Part shown: positions 37,114 through 44,952 of the stretch, piece by piece | How the letters are laid out: each line of letters begins with the position of its first letter | Numbering within the stretch: position 1 is the stretch's first letter | NCBI RefSeq assembly: GCF_030232585.1 | Contig: NZ_JASPJX010000005.1 | Span: 1 to 64,000, forward strand | DNA length: 64,000 nucleotides | Source: Corynebacterium sp. MSK008 | GTDB lineage: Bacteria > Actinomycetota > Actinomycetes > Mycobacteriales > Mycobacteriaceae | Direction of reading: 5' to 3' | Position numbers and translations under genes: made by a program | The notes under the pieces: generated by a model | The model's database searches: none | Seen by the model: the letters and a program-made list of their open reading frames with translations, nothing else | What the model was told of the DNA's origin: nothing

Positions 37114-37926
37114 ATGCAACATCCCGCTTACAGCCAACTGCGCCCTGTGACCGCCAACGCCGCGGTGGTCCTGGCGCCGAACCCCAGCTACGCGGCGCTC
37201 GAGGGGACCAACTCCTGGGTGATCAGGGGTGAGGAGGATCAGCGAAGCATTGTCGTTGATCCGGGTCCGGAGGACGAGGGCCACCTCAACGTCCTCCACT
37301 CCAAGGCGGGGGAGGTGGCGCTGATCCTGCTCACGCACCGCCACCACGACCACGCGGATGGCGCGGAGCGTTTCCGCCAGCTCACCGGTGCGCCGGTTCG
37401 TTCGCTGGATCCGCAGTACAGCTCGGGGGCGGATCCGCTTATCGACGGCGAAGTGGTCGCCGTCGACGGCATCACCCCACGCCTGAAGGTCGTGGCCACC
37501 CCGGGCCACACCAGCGATTCTGTGTGCTTCTTTGTCTACCCGGGCGACCCGGAGACCACCGAACTGGAGGGCATCATCACCGGCGACACCATCGCTGGCC
37601 GCCACACCACCATGATCTCCGAGACCGACGGCGACCTGGGTAAGTACCTGGATTCCCTGGAACTGCTGGAGGAGCAGGGCAAGGACATCCCGCTGCTGCC
37701 GGGCCACGGCCCAGAAGGCGCGGACCTGTCGGCTTACGCCCGCAAGTACATCGACCGCCGCAACCAGCGCCTGGATCAGATCCGCGAGGCGCTGAAGGCC
37801 CACGGCGAGAACGCCGACATCAACACCTTGGTCGACGCCATTTACGACGATGTCGACCCGGTGCTACGCGGCGCCGCCGAGCAGTCCACCCGCGTGGCCC
37901 TGCGCTACCTGAAGGCTGCACCCTAG
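37114..37926 (+). CDS. Metallo-beta-lactamase-fold hydrolase (LACTB2-like)
   Basis: 270 residues. Zinc motif LLTHRHHDHADGA at about residue 73-85, later GHTSDSV, TGDTI and GHGPEG. The C-terminal ~65 residues (IDRRNQRLDQIREALKAHG...) resemble the winged-helix tail of LACTB2-type proteins, which act on RNA or small esters. TACGCT lies 7 nt before the ATG with no Shine-Dalgarno, so it is probably leaderless. Ends in a strong terminator. Substrate is not determined. Confidence 0.88.
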   Translation: MQHPAYSQLRPVTANAAVVLAPNPSYAALEGTNSWVIRGEEDQRSIVVDPGPEDEGHLNVLHSKAGEVALILLTHRHHDHADGAERFRQLTGAPVRSLDPQYSSGADPLIDGEVVAVDGITPRLKVVATPGHTSDSVCFFVYPGDPETTELEGIITGDTIAGRHTTMISETDGDLGKYLDSLELLEEQGKDIPLLPGHGPEGADLSAYARKYIDRRNQRLDQIREALKAHGENADINTLVDAIYDDVDPVLRGAAEQSTRVALRYLKAAP

Positions 37927-37934
37927 TCATCGGC

Positions 37935-37969
37935 AAAAATGGCCCAGCCACTGTGGCTGGGCCATTTTT
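37935..37969. terminator. Strong palindromic terminator
   Basis: AAAAATGGCCCAGCCA (37935-37950) pairs with TGGCTGGGCCATTTTT (37954-37969), a 16-bp stem with A- and T-runs on both sides. It can terminate from either direction between the metallo-hydrolase and the glxR side. Confidence 0.93.
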
Positions 37970-37989
37970 CGTGCGCTCGTTGTTTGGGT

Positions 37990-38082
37990 TTTGTAAAGGT
38001 CGGCGCTTTTTTCGTTTCCGGCCTGCAAACCTCCAGCTCGGATTTTTGTGTTGCCGAGTTTTACAAAACGTCGGCCCAAAAA
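37990..38082. other. AT-rich spacer with paired GTTTTGTAAA / GTTTTACAAAA motifs
   Basis: Downstream of glxR two near-palindromic motifs recur: TTTTGTAAAGGTCGGC near 37990 and TTTTACAAAACGTCGGC near 38060. On the minus strand the second forms GCCGA-CGTTTTGTAAAAC-TCGGC, a self-complementary element. It may be an inefficient glxR terminator or a protein-binding pair. Confidence 0.4.
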
Positions 38083-38104
38083 CAGCACCCGACCCCGCGG
38101 CGCG

Positions 38105-38788
38105 CTACCGGGCGCGGCGGGCGAGGTGCTCGGTGTCGACGATGAGCACGCTCTTGCCCTCCAGACGGATCCAGCCGCGGTGGGCGAACGTGGCCAGCGC
38201 CTTGTTCACCGTCTCGCGGGAGGCGCCGACGAGCTGGGCGATCTCTTCCTGCGTTAGGTCGTGGTTGACGCGCAGGGCACCGCCTTCGTGGGTGCCGAAG
38301 CGGTTGGCCAGCTGCAGCAACGTTTTGGCTACGCGGCCGGGCACGTCGGTGAAGATGAGGTCCGCAAGCGACGCGTTGGTGCGGCGCAGGCGCCGGGCCA
38401 GGACGCGCAGGAGCTGCTGGGAGATCTCCGGGTGGGTGTCAATCCAGGTGCGCAGCATGGTGGAGTCCATGGTGGCGCAGGTGACTTCGGTGACGCACAC
38501 GGCGGAGGAGGTGCGCGGGCCCGGGTCGAAGATGGACAGCTCGCCGAACATGTCGGACGGGCCCATCACGGACAGCAGGTTTTCGCGGCCGTCCGGCGCG
38601 TGGCGGGCGAGCTTAATCTTGCCGTCCACGATGATGTAGAGGCGATCGCCAGGTTCACCTTCGTCGAAGATGGTGGTGCCTTTGGGGAAGGTCTCCGTGT
38701 CCATCTCGTTGATTAGCGCGGCTACTGCTTCCGGGTCCACGCCCTGGAATATGCCGGCGCGGGCGAGGGTGTCCTGTACGCCTTCCAT
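38105..38788 (-). CDS. glxR: cAMP-responsive global regulator GlxR (CRP/FNR family)
   Basis: 227 residues, exactly the length of C. glutamicum GlxR. The cyclic-nucleotide domain carries the phosphate-binding cassette [17 protein letters not shown]; the C-terminal HTH is [30 protein letters not shown]. It controls hundreds of genes for carbon use, respiration and cell envelope when bound to cAMP made by CyaB, also in this window. The ATG at 38788 is preceded by GAGGAGG at 4 nt; the open frame continues 15 codons upstream without signal. A GlxR-like site lies 31 nt upstream. Confidence 0.96.
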   Translation of the reverse strand: MEGVQDTLARAGIFQGVDPEAVAALINEMDTETFPKGTTIFDEGEPGDRLYIIVDGKIKLARHAPDGRENLLSVMGPSDMFGELSIFDPGPRTSSAVCVTEVTCATMDSTMLRTWIDTHPEISQQLLRVLARRLRRTNASLADLIFTDVPGRVAKTLLQLANRFGTHEGGALRVNHDLTQEEIAQLVGASRETVNKALATFAHRGWIRLEGKSVLIVDTEHLARRAR

Positions 38789-38818
38789 GAATCCTCCTCG
38801 GTTGGGACGGCCAGGGGC

Positions 38819-38834
38819 AGTGGTTACAGTCACT
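38819..38834. promoter_or_regulatory. GlxR autoregulation site candidate
   Basis: AGTGGTTACAGTCACT carries GTG and TCAC half-sites at the spacing of the TGTGA-N6-TCACA consensus. It sits 31 nt upstream of the glxR start codon, where binding would repress transcription. Confidence 0.5.
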
Positions 38835-38922
38835 TTCTCGTAACTTTTTAGCAGCCGTCACAGTGCGACTCGCACTTTACCACCCATGTGCCGCGTCGGT
38901 CAGGCAGTTGACCAAGTTTGTG

Positions 38923-39012
38923 TCAACCCACCACGCGGGCCTCGAGCCGCTCCATCGCCAGTGGGAACGCACCGAGCACAAGCGGGACCAGCAGCACGAG
39001 AATCAGATTCAT
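38923..39012 (-). CDS. 29-residue membrane microprotein between glxR and nth
   Basis: The frame encodes a peptide starting [20 protein letters not shown] and ending in the charged ERLEARVVG: one hydrophobic helix (about 2-19) and a short tail, so a single-span or signal-anchor microprotein. TAAAAT lies exactly 7 nt before the ATG, giving an ideal leaderless promoter, with GGACAT 17 nt further upstream. Reading frame, codon choice and promoter together argue it is real. It follows divergently from nth. I recall similar small membrane proteins at the crp-nth junction of actinobacteria. Function is unknown. Confidence 0.68.
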   Translation of the reverse strand: MNLILVLLVPLVLGAFPLAMERLEARVVG

Positions 39013-39051
39013 AGGTGTCATTTTACGCGACGGGTAACTAGCATGTCCGTC

Positions 39052-39825
39052 ATGTCCTCTACCACTCCGTCAAGGCACCGCCGTCCTGGCTCGCATCCGG
39101 CGGCGAAGGGTGCTGAGACGGACCTCGGACGGACCAGGCGCGCCCGCCGCATTAATCGCACGCTGGCGGAGACCTTCCCGGACGCGCACGCTGAGCTGGA
39201 CTTTTCCAACCCGCTGGAGCTGTTGGTGGCCACGGTGCTTTCGGCGCAGACCACGGACGTGCGCGTCAACATGGTCACCCCGGCGCTGTTTGCCAGGTAC
39301 CCCACCGCTCACGCGTACGCGGAGGCGGACCAAGCCGAGGTGGAGGAGATCATCCGCTCCACCGGTTTTTACCGCTCGAAAGCCAAAAATCTCATTGGCC
39401 TGGGCCAGAAGCTTGTCACCGATTTTGGCGGCGAGGTGCCCACCAAGCTGGAGGATCTGGTCTCGCTTCCGGGCGTGGGCAGGAAGACGGCGCATGTGGT
39501 GCGAGGCAATGCGTTCGACATGCCGGGGTTGACGGTGGACACGCACTTCCAGCGGCTCGTCGCAAGGCTGATGCTCACTGAAGAGACGGATCCGGTGAAG
39601 ATCGAACACGCCATCGCGAAGCTTATTGAGCGCCGCGAGTGGACCATGTTCTCCCACCGCATCATTTTCCACGGCCGTCGCATCTGCCACGCCCGCACAC
39701 CGGCCTGCGGGGTGTGCCCGATCGCGTTCGACTGCCCGAGCTTCGGCGCCGGCCCGGTCGGGCCCGAGGCGGCCGCGGACCTGGTCACGGGCCCGGAGCG
39801 CGACCACATTCTGGGGCTCGCATGA
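39052..39825 (+). CDS. nth: Endonuclease III
   Basis: About 257 residues. Base-excision repair glycosylase/AP lyase. Helix-hairpin-helix [12 protein letters not shown] with the catalytic Lys, the active-site Asp in [10 protein letters not shown], and the [4Fe-4S] ligands in [17 protein letters not shown] (C-x6-C-x2-C-x5-C). Two close starts are possible (ATG 39043 or 39052); TAACTA at 39035-39040 favours the second. Its last four bases overlap the thioredoxin-like gene's start (ATGA). Confidence 0.95.
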   Translation: MSSTTPSRHRRPGSHPAAKGAETDLGRTRRARRINRTLAETFPDAHAELDFSNPLELLVATVLSAQTTDVRVNMVTPALFARYPTAHAYAEADQAEVEEIIRSTGFYRSKAKNLIGLGQKLVTDFGGEVPTKLEDLVSLPGVGRKTAHVVRGNAFDMPGLTVDTHFQRLVARLMLTEETDPVKIEHAIAKLIERREWTMFSHRIIFHGRRICHARTPACGVCPIAFDCPSFGAGPVGPEAAADLVTGPERDHILGLA

Positions 39826-40355
39826 AGCGCGCGATCTGGGTGAGTGTTGCGGTCATCGTGGCGGCCACGGTGTTGCTTTTGTTCGGTGTGCGCAGTTTGC
39901 TTATCGACGATCAACCAACGGGGGAACCTGTGGCCGTCGAGAAGCAGGTGCCCCAGCGGCCTGATTGCCCGGCCGGGCTGGACCTGCCGTGCCTGGGCGG
40001 GGACGTGGCCGGCGAGGCCAAGGAGGTCACCGTGGTCAACGTGTGGGCCTGGTGGTGCCAGCCGTGCCGCGCGGAGCTGCCAGTGGTGGAAGAGTTCGCG
40101 CGGGCGCACCCGGAGTACACCGTGGTGGGCGTGCACGCGGACCGAAACGCGGGCAACGGCGCGGCGCTGCTGGAGGGTATCGGGGTGGGCCTGCCCAGCT
40201 ATCAAGACGACTCGGGCGCCTTCGCCGCGGAGCAGGGCCTGCCGCCGGTGGTGCCGGTGACGGTGGTGCTGCGAGGTGGCGAGCAGGTGGCGGTGTTTGC
40301 CAAGGAGTTCACCTCGGCCGAAGAGCTCGCCGCGGCGGTCGAAGGGGCGCTGTAA
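39822..40355 (+). CDS. TlpA-like membrane-anchored thioredoxin
   Basis: 177 residues. N-terminal signal anchor ([18 protein letters not shown]), then a thioredoxin domain with active site [13 protein letters not shown] and the cis-Pro region PPVVPVT. Faces the outside and is probably a disulfide reductase for envelope proteins or cytochrome c maturation. Coupled to nth (ATGA overlap) and directly followed by the Nudix gene; this nth-thioredoxin-Nudix-MarP order is shared with mycobacteria. Confidence 0.92.
   Translation: MKRAIWVSVAVIVAATVLLLFGVRSLLIDDQPTGEPVAVEKQVPQRPDCPAGLDLPCLGGDVAGEAKEVTVVNVWAWWCQPCRAELPVVEEFARAHPEYTVVGVHADRNAGNGAALLEGIGVGLPSYQDDSGAFAAEQGLPPVVPVTVVLRGGEQVAVFAKEFTSAEELAAAVEGAL
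39897..39909 (+). repeat. TTGCYTATCGACG word, thioredoxin gene
   Basis: TTGCTTATCGACG, sense, Leu-Leu-Ile-Asp. Confidence 0.7.
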
Positions 40356-41054
40356 ATGGACGCGCCGTTGCGCCCGGACCGCGCGCCGCTGTGGCTGAAA
40401 CCCCTGGTGGAGGCCATTGCGGACGGCGGGGCGGGAATCCCCCGCAGGCTGCTGTCGCCGCGCGTGCTGCAGAAAGACGGCGCGGACCAGGCCGCGGTGC
40501 TGATCCTGTTCGCCGGCGACCCGCGCGCCACCGAGCTGCCGGAAGACGCGCGGGTGTTGATCACACACCGCACCCCGCGCATGCGCAGCCACTCCGGGCA
40601 GATGGCGTTCCCCGGCGGCCACATCGACCCCGGCGACGGCGGGCCGGTAAACGCCGCGCTGCGCGAGGCGTGGGAGGAAACCGGCCTGGACCCGGACCGG
40701 GTGATCCCGCTGGCCATGCTGGACGCGGCGACCACTGGCGGAAGCAACCGGCGCGTGCGCCCCGTGGTGGCGTTTACCCCGGAGCCGGGCGAGGTGTATC
40801 CGGCCAGCGAGGAAGAGACGGACGCGGTGTTTTTCGTGCCGGTGCGCGATCTGGTGGACCCGCGAAATCGGGCGATGCTGGGGATCAAGGAATGGTCGGG
40901 GCCCGCGTTTTGGGCGGGTGAGTTTTTGGTGTGGGGCTTTACCGGCGTGCTGCTCGCCGTGGTGCTGAAGCTCGGCGGCTGGGTGCGGCCCTGGGACGAA
41001 AAGCCCGGCGACTTGCGGGCTGCGCTGGCGCGTTCTGCCAACCGTGAGCGGTAA
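40356..41054 (+). CDS. Nudix hydrolase, CoA pyrophosphatase type
   Basis: 232 residues. The Nudix box reads GGHIDPGDGGPVNAALREAW then EETGL, preceded by the NUDT7/8 signature SHSGQMAFPGG that marks CoA diphosphatases. Cleaves CoA or derivatives to phosphopantetheine and 3',5'-ADP. The ATG directly follows the preceding stop. The MarP-like gene may begin within its end. Confidence 0.9.
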   Translation: MDAPLRPDRAPLWLKPLVEAIADGGAGIPRRLLSPRVLQKDGADQAAVLILFAGDPRATELPEDARVLITHRTPRMRSHSGQMAFPGGHIDPGDGGPVNAALREAWEETGLDPDRVIPLAMLDAATTGGSNRRVRPVVAFTPEPGEVYPASEEETDAVFFVPVRDLVDPRNRAMLGIKEWSGPAFWAGEFLVWGFTGVLLAVVLKLGGWVRPWDEKPGDLRAALARSANRER

Positions 41055-41064
41055 CATCACCGGA

Positions 41065-42252
41065 ATGCACCTGGTTATCGACGTCCTGCTCACGCTCGCC
41101 GTCATCGCCGCCTTCATCAGCGGTTGGCGCCAGGGGGCGCTGTCGGCGGTGCTGTCCGCGGTCGGCGTCGTGGCGGGCCTGGTCATCGGGCTTGCGCTGG
41201 CGCCGTTCGCGCTGGAGCTGTCGGATTCCCAGACGGTGCGCATCGTGCTGCTCATCGCCCTGGTCGTGCTGTTTGTGGGCCTGGGTAACCTGGTCGGTGT
41301 CACCGTCGGCGGGAACCTGCGCGGGCGTGTGCGCTCCCGGGGCCGCCGCGTGCTGGATTCCGTGCTCGGCGCGACGTTCCAATCGGTGGCGGTGGCCGCG
41401 GTGCTGTGGTTCATCTCCATCCCGCTGGCCGCCTCGGTGCCGGGCGAGATCGGCGACGGCATCCGCTCGTCCCGCGTCTTCGGCGCCATCGACGCCGCCG
41501 CCCCCGAGTCCGCCTCCAAGCTTCCGGCGAGGTTCGCAGCGCTTCTCGACGAATCCGGGTTGCCGCCGCTGGTTTCTCCCTTCAATGCGCCGGGTGGGGC
41601 GCAGGTGGCGGCGCCGGATGGGTCCGTGGTGGAACCGGAGGTCGTCGAGAAGCTGCGCCCCAGCGTGGTGCACGTGATGGGTGATGCGGAAAGCTGCCGG
41701 CGCCGCCTGATGGGCACAGGTTTTGTTATCGAGGACGGCTACGTGCTCACCAATGCGCACGTGGTGGCCGGCACCGAGCGGGTGGCCCTGGATACCGTGG
41801 TGGGGGTCAAGCCCGCCCAGGTGGTGCTGTTCGACCCGGACACCGACATCGCGGTGCTGCGCGCCGAGGAGCTGGGGCTGCCGGAGCTGCGTTGGGCCGA
41901 CTACGAGCTGGGGATTAGCGACAGTGCGGTGGTGATGGGCTATCCCAAATCCGGCCCGTTCGAGGCGGCACCGGTGCGCATCCGCGGCAAGCTGGAAATC
42001 GCCGGCCCGGACATTTACACCACAGGACGCGTGGAGCGCGAGGCGTACACCATCCGCGGCAACATCCGCCAGGGCAACTCCGGCGGGCCGCTGCTCACCC
42101 CGGAAGGCGAGGTCGCGGGCATGATCTTCGGTGCGTCCTTGGACACCTCAGAAACGGGCTACGCGCTGACTGCACACCAGGTGCAGCAGCGCGTAGGGGA
42201 TGTGCGGAGCTTGACCCGCCCCGCGAATACGCAAGCGTGCGTTAGCGGTTAA
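41065..42252 (+). CDS. MarP-like membrane serine protease (CvpA plus trypsin-like)
   Basis: About 395 residues. Four N-terminal helices of the CvpA type (VIDVLLTLAVIAAFISGWRQGAL onward), then an extracytoplasmic trypsin-like domain with catalytic His (TNAHVVAG), Asp (DTDIAVLR) and Ser (QGNSGGPLL). Homologous to mycobacterial MarP (Rv3671c), needed for acid resistance by activating a peptidoglycan hydrolase. Two cysteines (CRRR at about 206 and the C-terminal CVSG) may form the redox disulfide known for MarP. The GTG at 41044 is an alternative start overlapping the Nudix gene. The end overlaps the convergent holin-like gene by 11 bp. Confidence 0.9.
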   Translation: MHLVIDVLLTLAVIAAFISGWRQGALSAVLSAVGVVAGLVIGLALAPFALELSDSQTVRIVLLIALVVLFVGLGNLVGVTVGGNLRGRVRSRGRRVLDSVLGATFQSVAVAAVLWFISIPLAASVPGEIGDGIRSSRVFGAIDAAAPESASKLPARFAALLDESGLPPLVSPFNAPGGAQVAAPDGSVVEPEVVEKLRPSVVHVMGDAESCRRRLMGTGFVIEDGYVLTNAHVVAGTERVALDTVVGVKPAQVVLFDPDTDIAVLRAEELGLPELRWADYELGISDSAVVMGYPKSGPFEAAPVRIRGKLEIAGPDIYTTGRVEREAYTIRGNIRQGNSGGPLLTPEGEVAGMIFGASLDTSETGYALTAHQVQQRVGDVRSLTRPANTQACVSG

Positions 42253-42799
42253 CGGCGGTGGAGCCGGTACGCGGCAGAGAAGAGCCGGTGCCGGTGGAGG
42301 TGTAGAGGCCTGCCTCGTCCTTCGCCAGGTTCTTCTGCGCCTGGCCCGGTTTGAGGTTCTTCAGCTCGTTGACCGACTCGATGGTCTTCTCCGGTGCCTT
42401 GATCTTCTTGATCTTCTTGAAGCCGATGAACGCCAGCAGGCCGGCAAGCGCCAGCATGATCAGGAAGACGATCAGGAATGCCCAGCCGCGGTGCATCCAG
42501 GACGCGAGCATCTCCGCGATGGCGAAGAAGAGGAAGAAGGAAGAGTACAGGGCGATCACGCCGGCCGCGGCGAACAGGCCGCCGCCCATCGCGCCCTTCT
42601 TCACCTCGCCGACGACCTCGGCCTTGGCCAGCTCGATCTCGCCGCGGACCAGGGTGGAGACCTGCTGGGACGCGTTGGAGATCAGGGTGCCGATGGAGTC
42701 GTTGCCCGGCTGGGTGGCGTAGGTGTCGCGCAGCGGGATGGAGTCCACCTTGGCGTTCACGGCGGTGGAGCCGCTGGTGTAGAGGCCTTCGTTGCTCAC
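42242..42799 (-). CDS. Holin-X-like (DUF1469) membrane protein with repeated terminal motifs
   Basis: 185 residues. Central Actinobacterial Holin-X region: amphipathic QQVSTLVRGEIELAKAEVVGEVKKG, then two helices (FAAAGVIALYSSFFLFFAIAEML, FLIVFLIMLALAGLLAFIGF), then a basic helix. Despite the name, the family is not phage-linked and probably shapes or stabilises membranes. Oddity: N-terminal GLYTSGSTAVNAK and C-terminal GLYTSTGTG...TGSTAVNR are versions of one motif. Start is GTG 42799 with AAGG upstream; both sides of the open frame beyond it lack signal. Confidence 0.85.
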   Translation of the reverse strand: MSNEGLYTSGSTAVNAKVDSIPLRDTYATQPGNDSIGTLISNASQQVSTLVRGEIELAKAEVVGEVKKGAMGGGLFAAAGVIALYSSFFLFFAIAEMLASWMHRGWAFLIVFLIMLALAGLLAFIGFKKIKKIKAPEKTIESVNELKNLKPGQAQKNLAKDEAGLYTSTGTGSSLPRTGSTAVNR

Positions 42800-42879
42800 T
42801 TGTAGTTCACCTTCCTGGGTGGCTTTTATGAGGCACCCGGGAAGGTGCCTGGATTTCTTCACTGGAAATTCTTCACACG

Positions 42880-43956
42880 ATGTTAGCGATGTATGGAGGC
42901 ATTTGCCCGAATCGGGGTAGAAAAGTAAAGCATGAGGCGCTGAAGCGTATTGGAAAGACGATGGTGTGGCTCGTCGCTGTGGTTGCGGTGCTGGCGCTGG
43001 TGGTGGCCGGCCTGCGCGCGTACAACGCGAACAAGTACCCAATTGCGCAGATGGAAGCCTCGGGCGGTGCCAGCGCGGTGGAGCACCCGCAGAGCGATCG
43101 CGTGCGCAAGATCTCCGGCGACTACCTCAACGGCTTCCACTTCCTGCCCGCCGAGGGCGCGCCCGAGCGCCGCGGCGTGGTGGTGGTCTACGGCGGGTCC
43201 GAAGGTTCGCCGGACTATGCCCGGGCCGAGACGCTGGCACAGGACGGCTACGAGGTGCTCAGCCTGTACTTCTTCGGCCAGGACAACCAGCGCCCGACGC
43301 TGGCCGAGGTGCCCCTGGAGCAGTTCGAGGAGGTTACCGGCTACATCGAAGAGCATGTAGCGGACCCGTCCCCGGTGACGGTGATAGGCACCTCCAAGGG
43401 TGCCGAGTTCGCCGCGCTGCTGGCCGCCAACGGGTTCGCCGTGGACAACGTGGTCGCGTTCGTGCCGGCGCACTACTCGTATAGCGGCCTGGATTTCTCT
43501 ACGGGCAAGGACCTGCCGTCGTTTACCTTGCGGGAAGAGGCGGTGCCGTTCGCGTCGTTTAGGCAGTCCGGCGTGCTCACGGGGTTGAAAATGTTCGGCC
43601 GCATGATCGCGGCGTACCCGGTGTCCTACCGGCCCACCTACGAGGGGGCGGCCGCATCCGCCGACGATGCCGCCCGGATCGACCTCGGCGGCTTCGGCGG
43701 CAACGCCGTGTTCTTCGGCGCCGGCGACGACCAGATGTGGCAGTCCGACGTCGCGGCGCGTGCGCTGGCGGAGCAGTCCCCGCACGCCGAGGCGCACGTC
43801 TACGAGGACGCCGGCCACATCTTCTTCGAGGACTCGGATGCACAGCAGAACGGCTGGCAGATCATGTTCGGCGGCACGCAGGAGGCCAACCGGCGCGCCC
43901 ACGACGAGTCCTGGCAGGTGCTGAGCCAGCGCCTGGCCGAGTGGCACGGGAAGTAA
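42880..43956 (+). CDS. Membrane-anchored alpha/beta hydrolase (BAAT/acyl-CoA thioesterase-like)
   Basis: About 358 residues. N-terminal signal anchor (MVWLVAVVAVLALVVAGL), then an alpha/beta hydrolase with VVVVYGGSEGS oxyanion loop, nucleophile elbow GTSKGAEFA, acid in FGAGDDQMW and His in DAGHIFFE: the order of the BAAT_C family (acyl-CoA:amino acid acyltransferase/thioesterase). Faces the periplasm. The start is uncertain: ATG 42880, 42889 or 42961; the basic stretch before the helix (RKVKHEALKRIGK) favours one of the first two. Confidence 0.82.
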   Translation: MLAMYGGICPNRGRKVKHEALKRIGKTMVWLVAVVAVLALVVAGLRAYNANKYPIAQMEASGGASAVEHPQSDRVRKISGDYLNGFHFLPAEGAPERRGVVVVYGGSEGSPDYARAETLAQDGYEVLSLYFFGQDNQRPTLAEVPLEQFEEVTGYIEEHVADPSPVTVIGTSKGAEFAALLAANGFAVDNVVAFVPAHYSYSGLDFSTGKDLPSFTLREEAVPFASFRQSGVLTGLKMFGRMIAAYPVSYRPTYEGAAASADDAARIDLGGFGGNAVFFGAGDDQMWQSDVAARALAEQSPHAEAHVYEDAGHIFFEDSDAQQNGWQIMFGGTQEANRRAHDESWQVLSQRLAEWHGK

Positions 43957-43960
43957 GCGC

Positions 43961-44773
43961 TTACGCCGAGCGCTTGTCGTCTTTGCCGCCCATGGCGCGG
44001 GCGATGAAGACGCCGGCGACCGCAAGCGCCGTCACGCCCGCGATCACACCAGCGCCGATGCCCACCTCGCGCGCGTTCGGCATCTGGAACAGCGGCTCCG
44101 GGTTTTTAAAGGTCCGGGCCTGCCAGCCGTTAGCCAGCGCGTGCTTCTTCAGCGCCCGGTCCGGGTTCACAGCCACCGGGTTGCCCACTAGCTCCAGCAT
44201 GGGGATGTCGGTGGCGGAGTCGGAGTAGGCGTAGCTGCTGTCCAGGTCGAAGTCGTGCTCGGCGGCGAACTGGCGCACCGCCTCGGCCTTCGCGTCGCCT
44301 TTGAGGTAGCGGGTGATTTCGCCGGTGAGCTTGCCGTTGTCCACGGCCATTTCGGTGGCGACCACCGTGTCCACGCCGAGTTCTTCGGCGATCGGCTCCA
44401 CCAGGATCGCAGCCGAGGCGGAGATGATGATGACGTGGTGGCCGGCTTGCCTGTGGTCGTCGATAAGCTCGCGCGCCTCGGCGTAAATGGCGGGGGCGAC
44501 CACTTCGCGCAGGGTGTCGCGGGTGATGCGCTGGATGTCCTCCACATCCCACCCGGCGACCATCTGCGCCAGCGCGTCGCGGGTGGAATCCATCTTCTCG
44601 CTGGACTGCCCTACCAGCATGTACTGGGCTTTGGTGAGGTAGAGTTCCCAGGCTTCCTGGCGGGTGATCATCCCGTTGTTCAGGAATTCTTTGCCGAAGG
44701 CGAACGCGGACGACGTCGCAATGATCGTCTTGTCCAGGTCGAAGAAGGCCGCCACCGGCTTGTTAGCAGACAT
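43961..44773 (-). CDS. HAD-IB family hydrolase, SerB/CicA-like, with C-terminal helix
   Basis: 270 residues. HAD motifs: FFDLDKTI (nucleophile Asp), IIISAS, Lys in KGDAKAEAV, and YSDSATDIPML. The family includes phosphoserine phosphatase-like enzymes acting on phospholipid or amino-acid phosphates. A C-terminal membrane helix (GAGVIAGVTALAVAGVFIARAM) and basic tail tether it. Located between a BAAT-like hydrolase and the Tad cluster, as in mycobacteria (Rv3661 region). Confidence 0.88.
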   Translation of the reverse strand: MSANKPVAAFFDLDKTIIATSSAFAFGKEFLNNGMITRQEAWELYLTKAQYMLVGQSSEKMDSTRDALAQMVAGWDVEDIQRITRDTLREVVAPAIYAEARELIDDHRQAGHHVIIISASAAILVEPIAEELGVDTVVATEMAVDNGKLTGEITRYLKGDAKAEAVRQFAAEHDFDLDSSYAYSDSATDIPMLELVGNPVAVNPDRALKKHALANGWQARTFKNPEPLFQMPNAREVGIGAGVIAGVTALAVAGVFIARAMGGKDDKRSA

Positions 44774-44849
44774 ACTCCCGCAGTGTAGACCCCGAACCCT
44801 ACGGCTGCGTAGCTAAGGCCTGTGAAACCAGTGTGACGTGTGGGGTGAC

Positions 44850-44858
44850 TTATCCACA
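44850..44858 (+). promoter_or_regulatory. DnaA box (perfect TTATCCACA)
   Basis: Perfect 9-mer in the spacer between the HAD gene and the Ssd/Tad cluster, 43 bp from a second perfect box at 44893-44901. Confidence 0.6.
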
Positions 44859-44892
44859 GGGAAATTGTTGAAGCGTCCGCAAGTAGGTCGGG

Positions 44893-44901
44893 TTATCCAC
44901 A
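44893..44901 (+). promoter_or_regulatory. DnaA box (perfect TTATCCACA), second of pair
   Basis: Lies 51 nt upstream of the Ssd-like gene start, in its promoter region, so DnaA could regulate this cell-division/pilus locus. Confidence 0.6.
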
Positions 44902-44952
44902 GAAAAAATTTTGCCCATTGTTTCCGGGTTGTTGCGGTTGCACGCTACCGCC

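Noticed and set aside
42242-42799. Phage remnant because of the holin-X match
   Set aside because: The Holin-X/DUF1469 family is a chromosomal actinobacterial membrane protein; no phage genes are near.
44850-44901. Replication origin suggested by two DnaA boxes
   Set aside because: No dnaA/dnaN, no AT-rich unwinding element and no box cluster; lysC-cyaB loci lie well away from oriC in corynebacteria.
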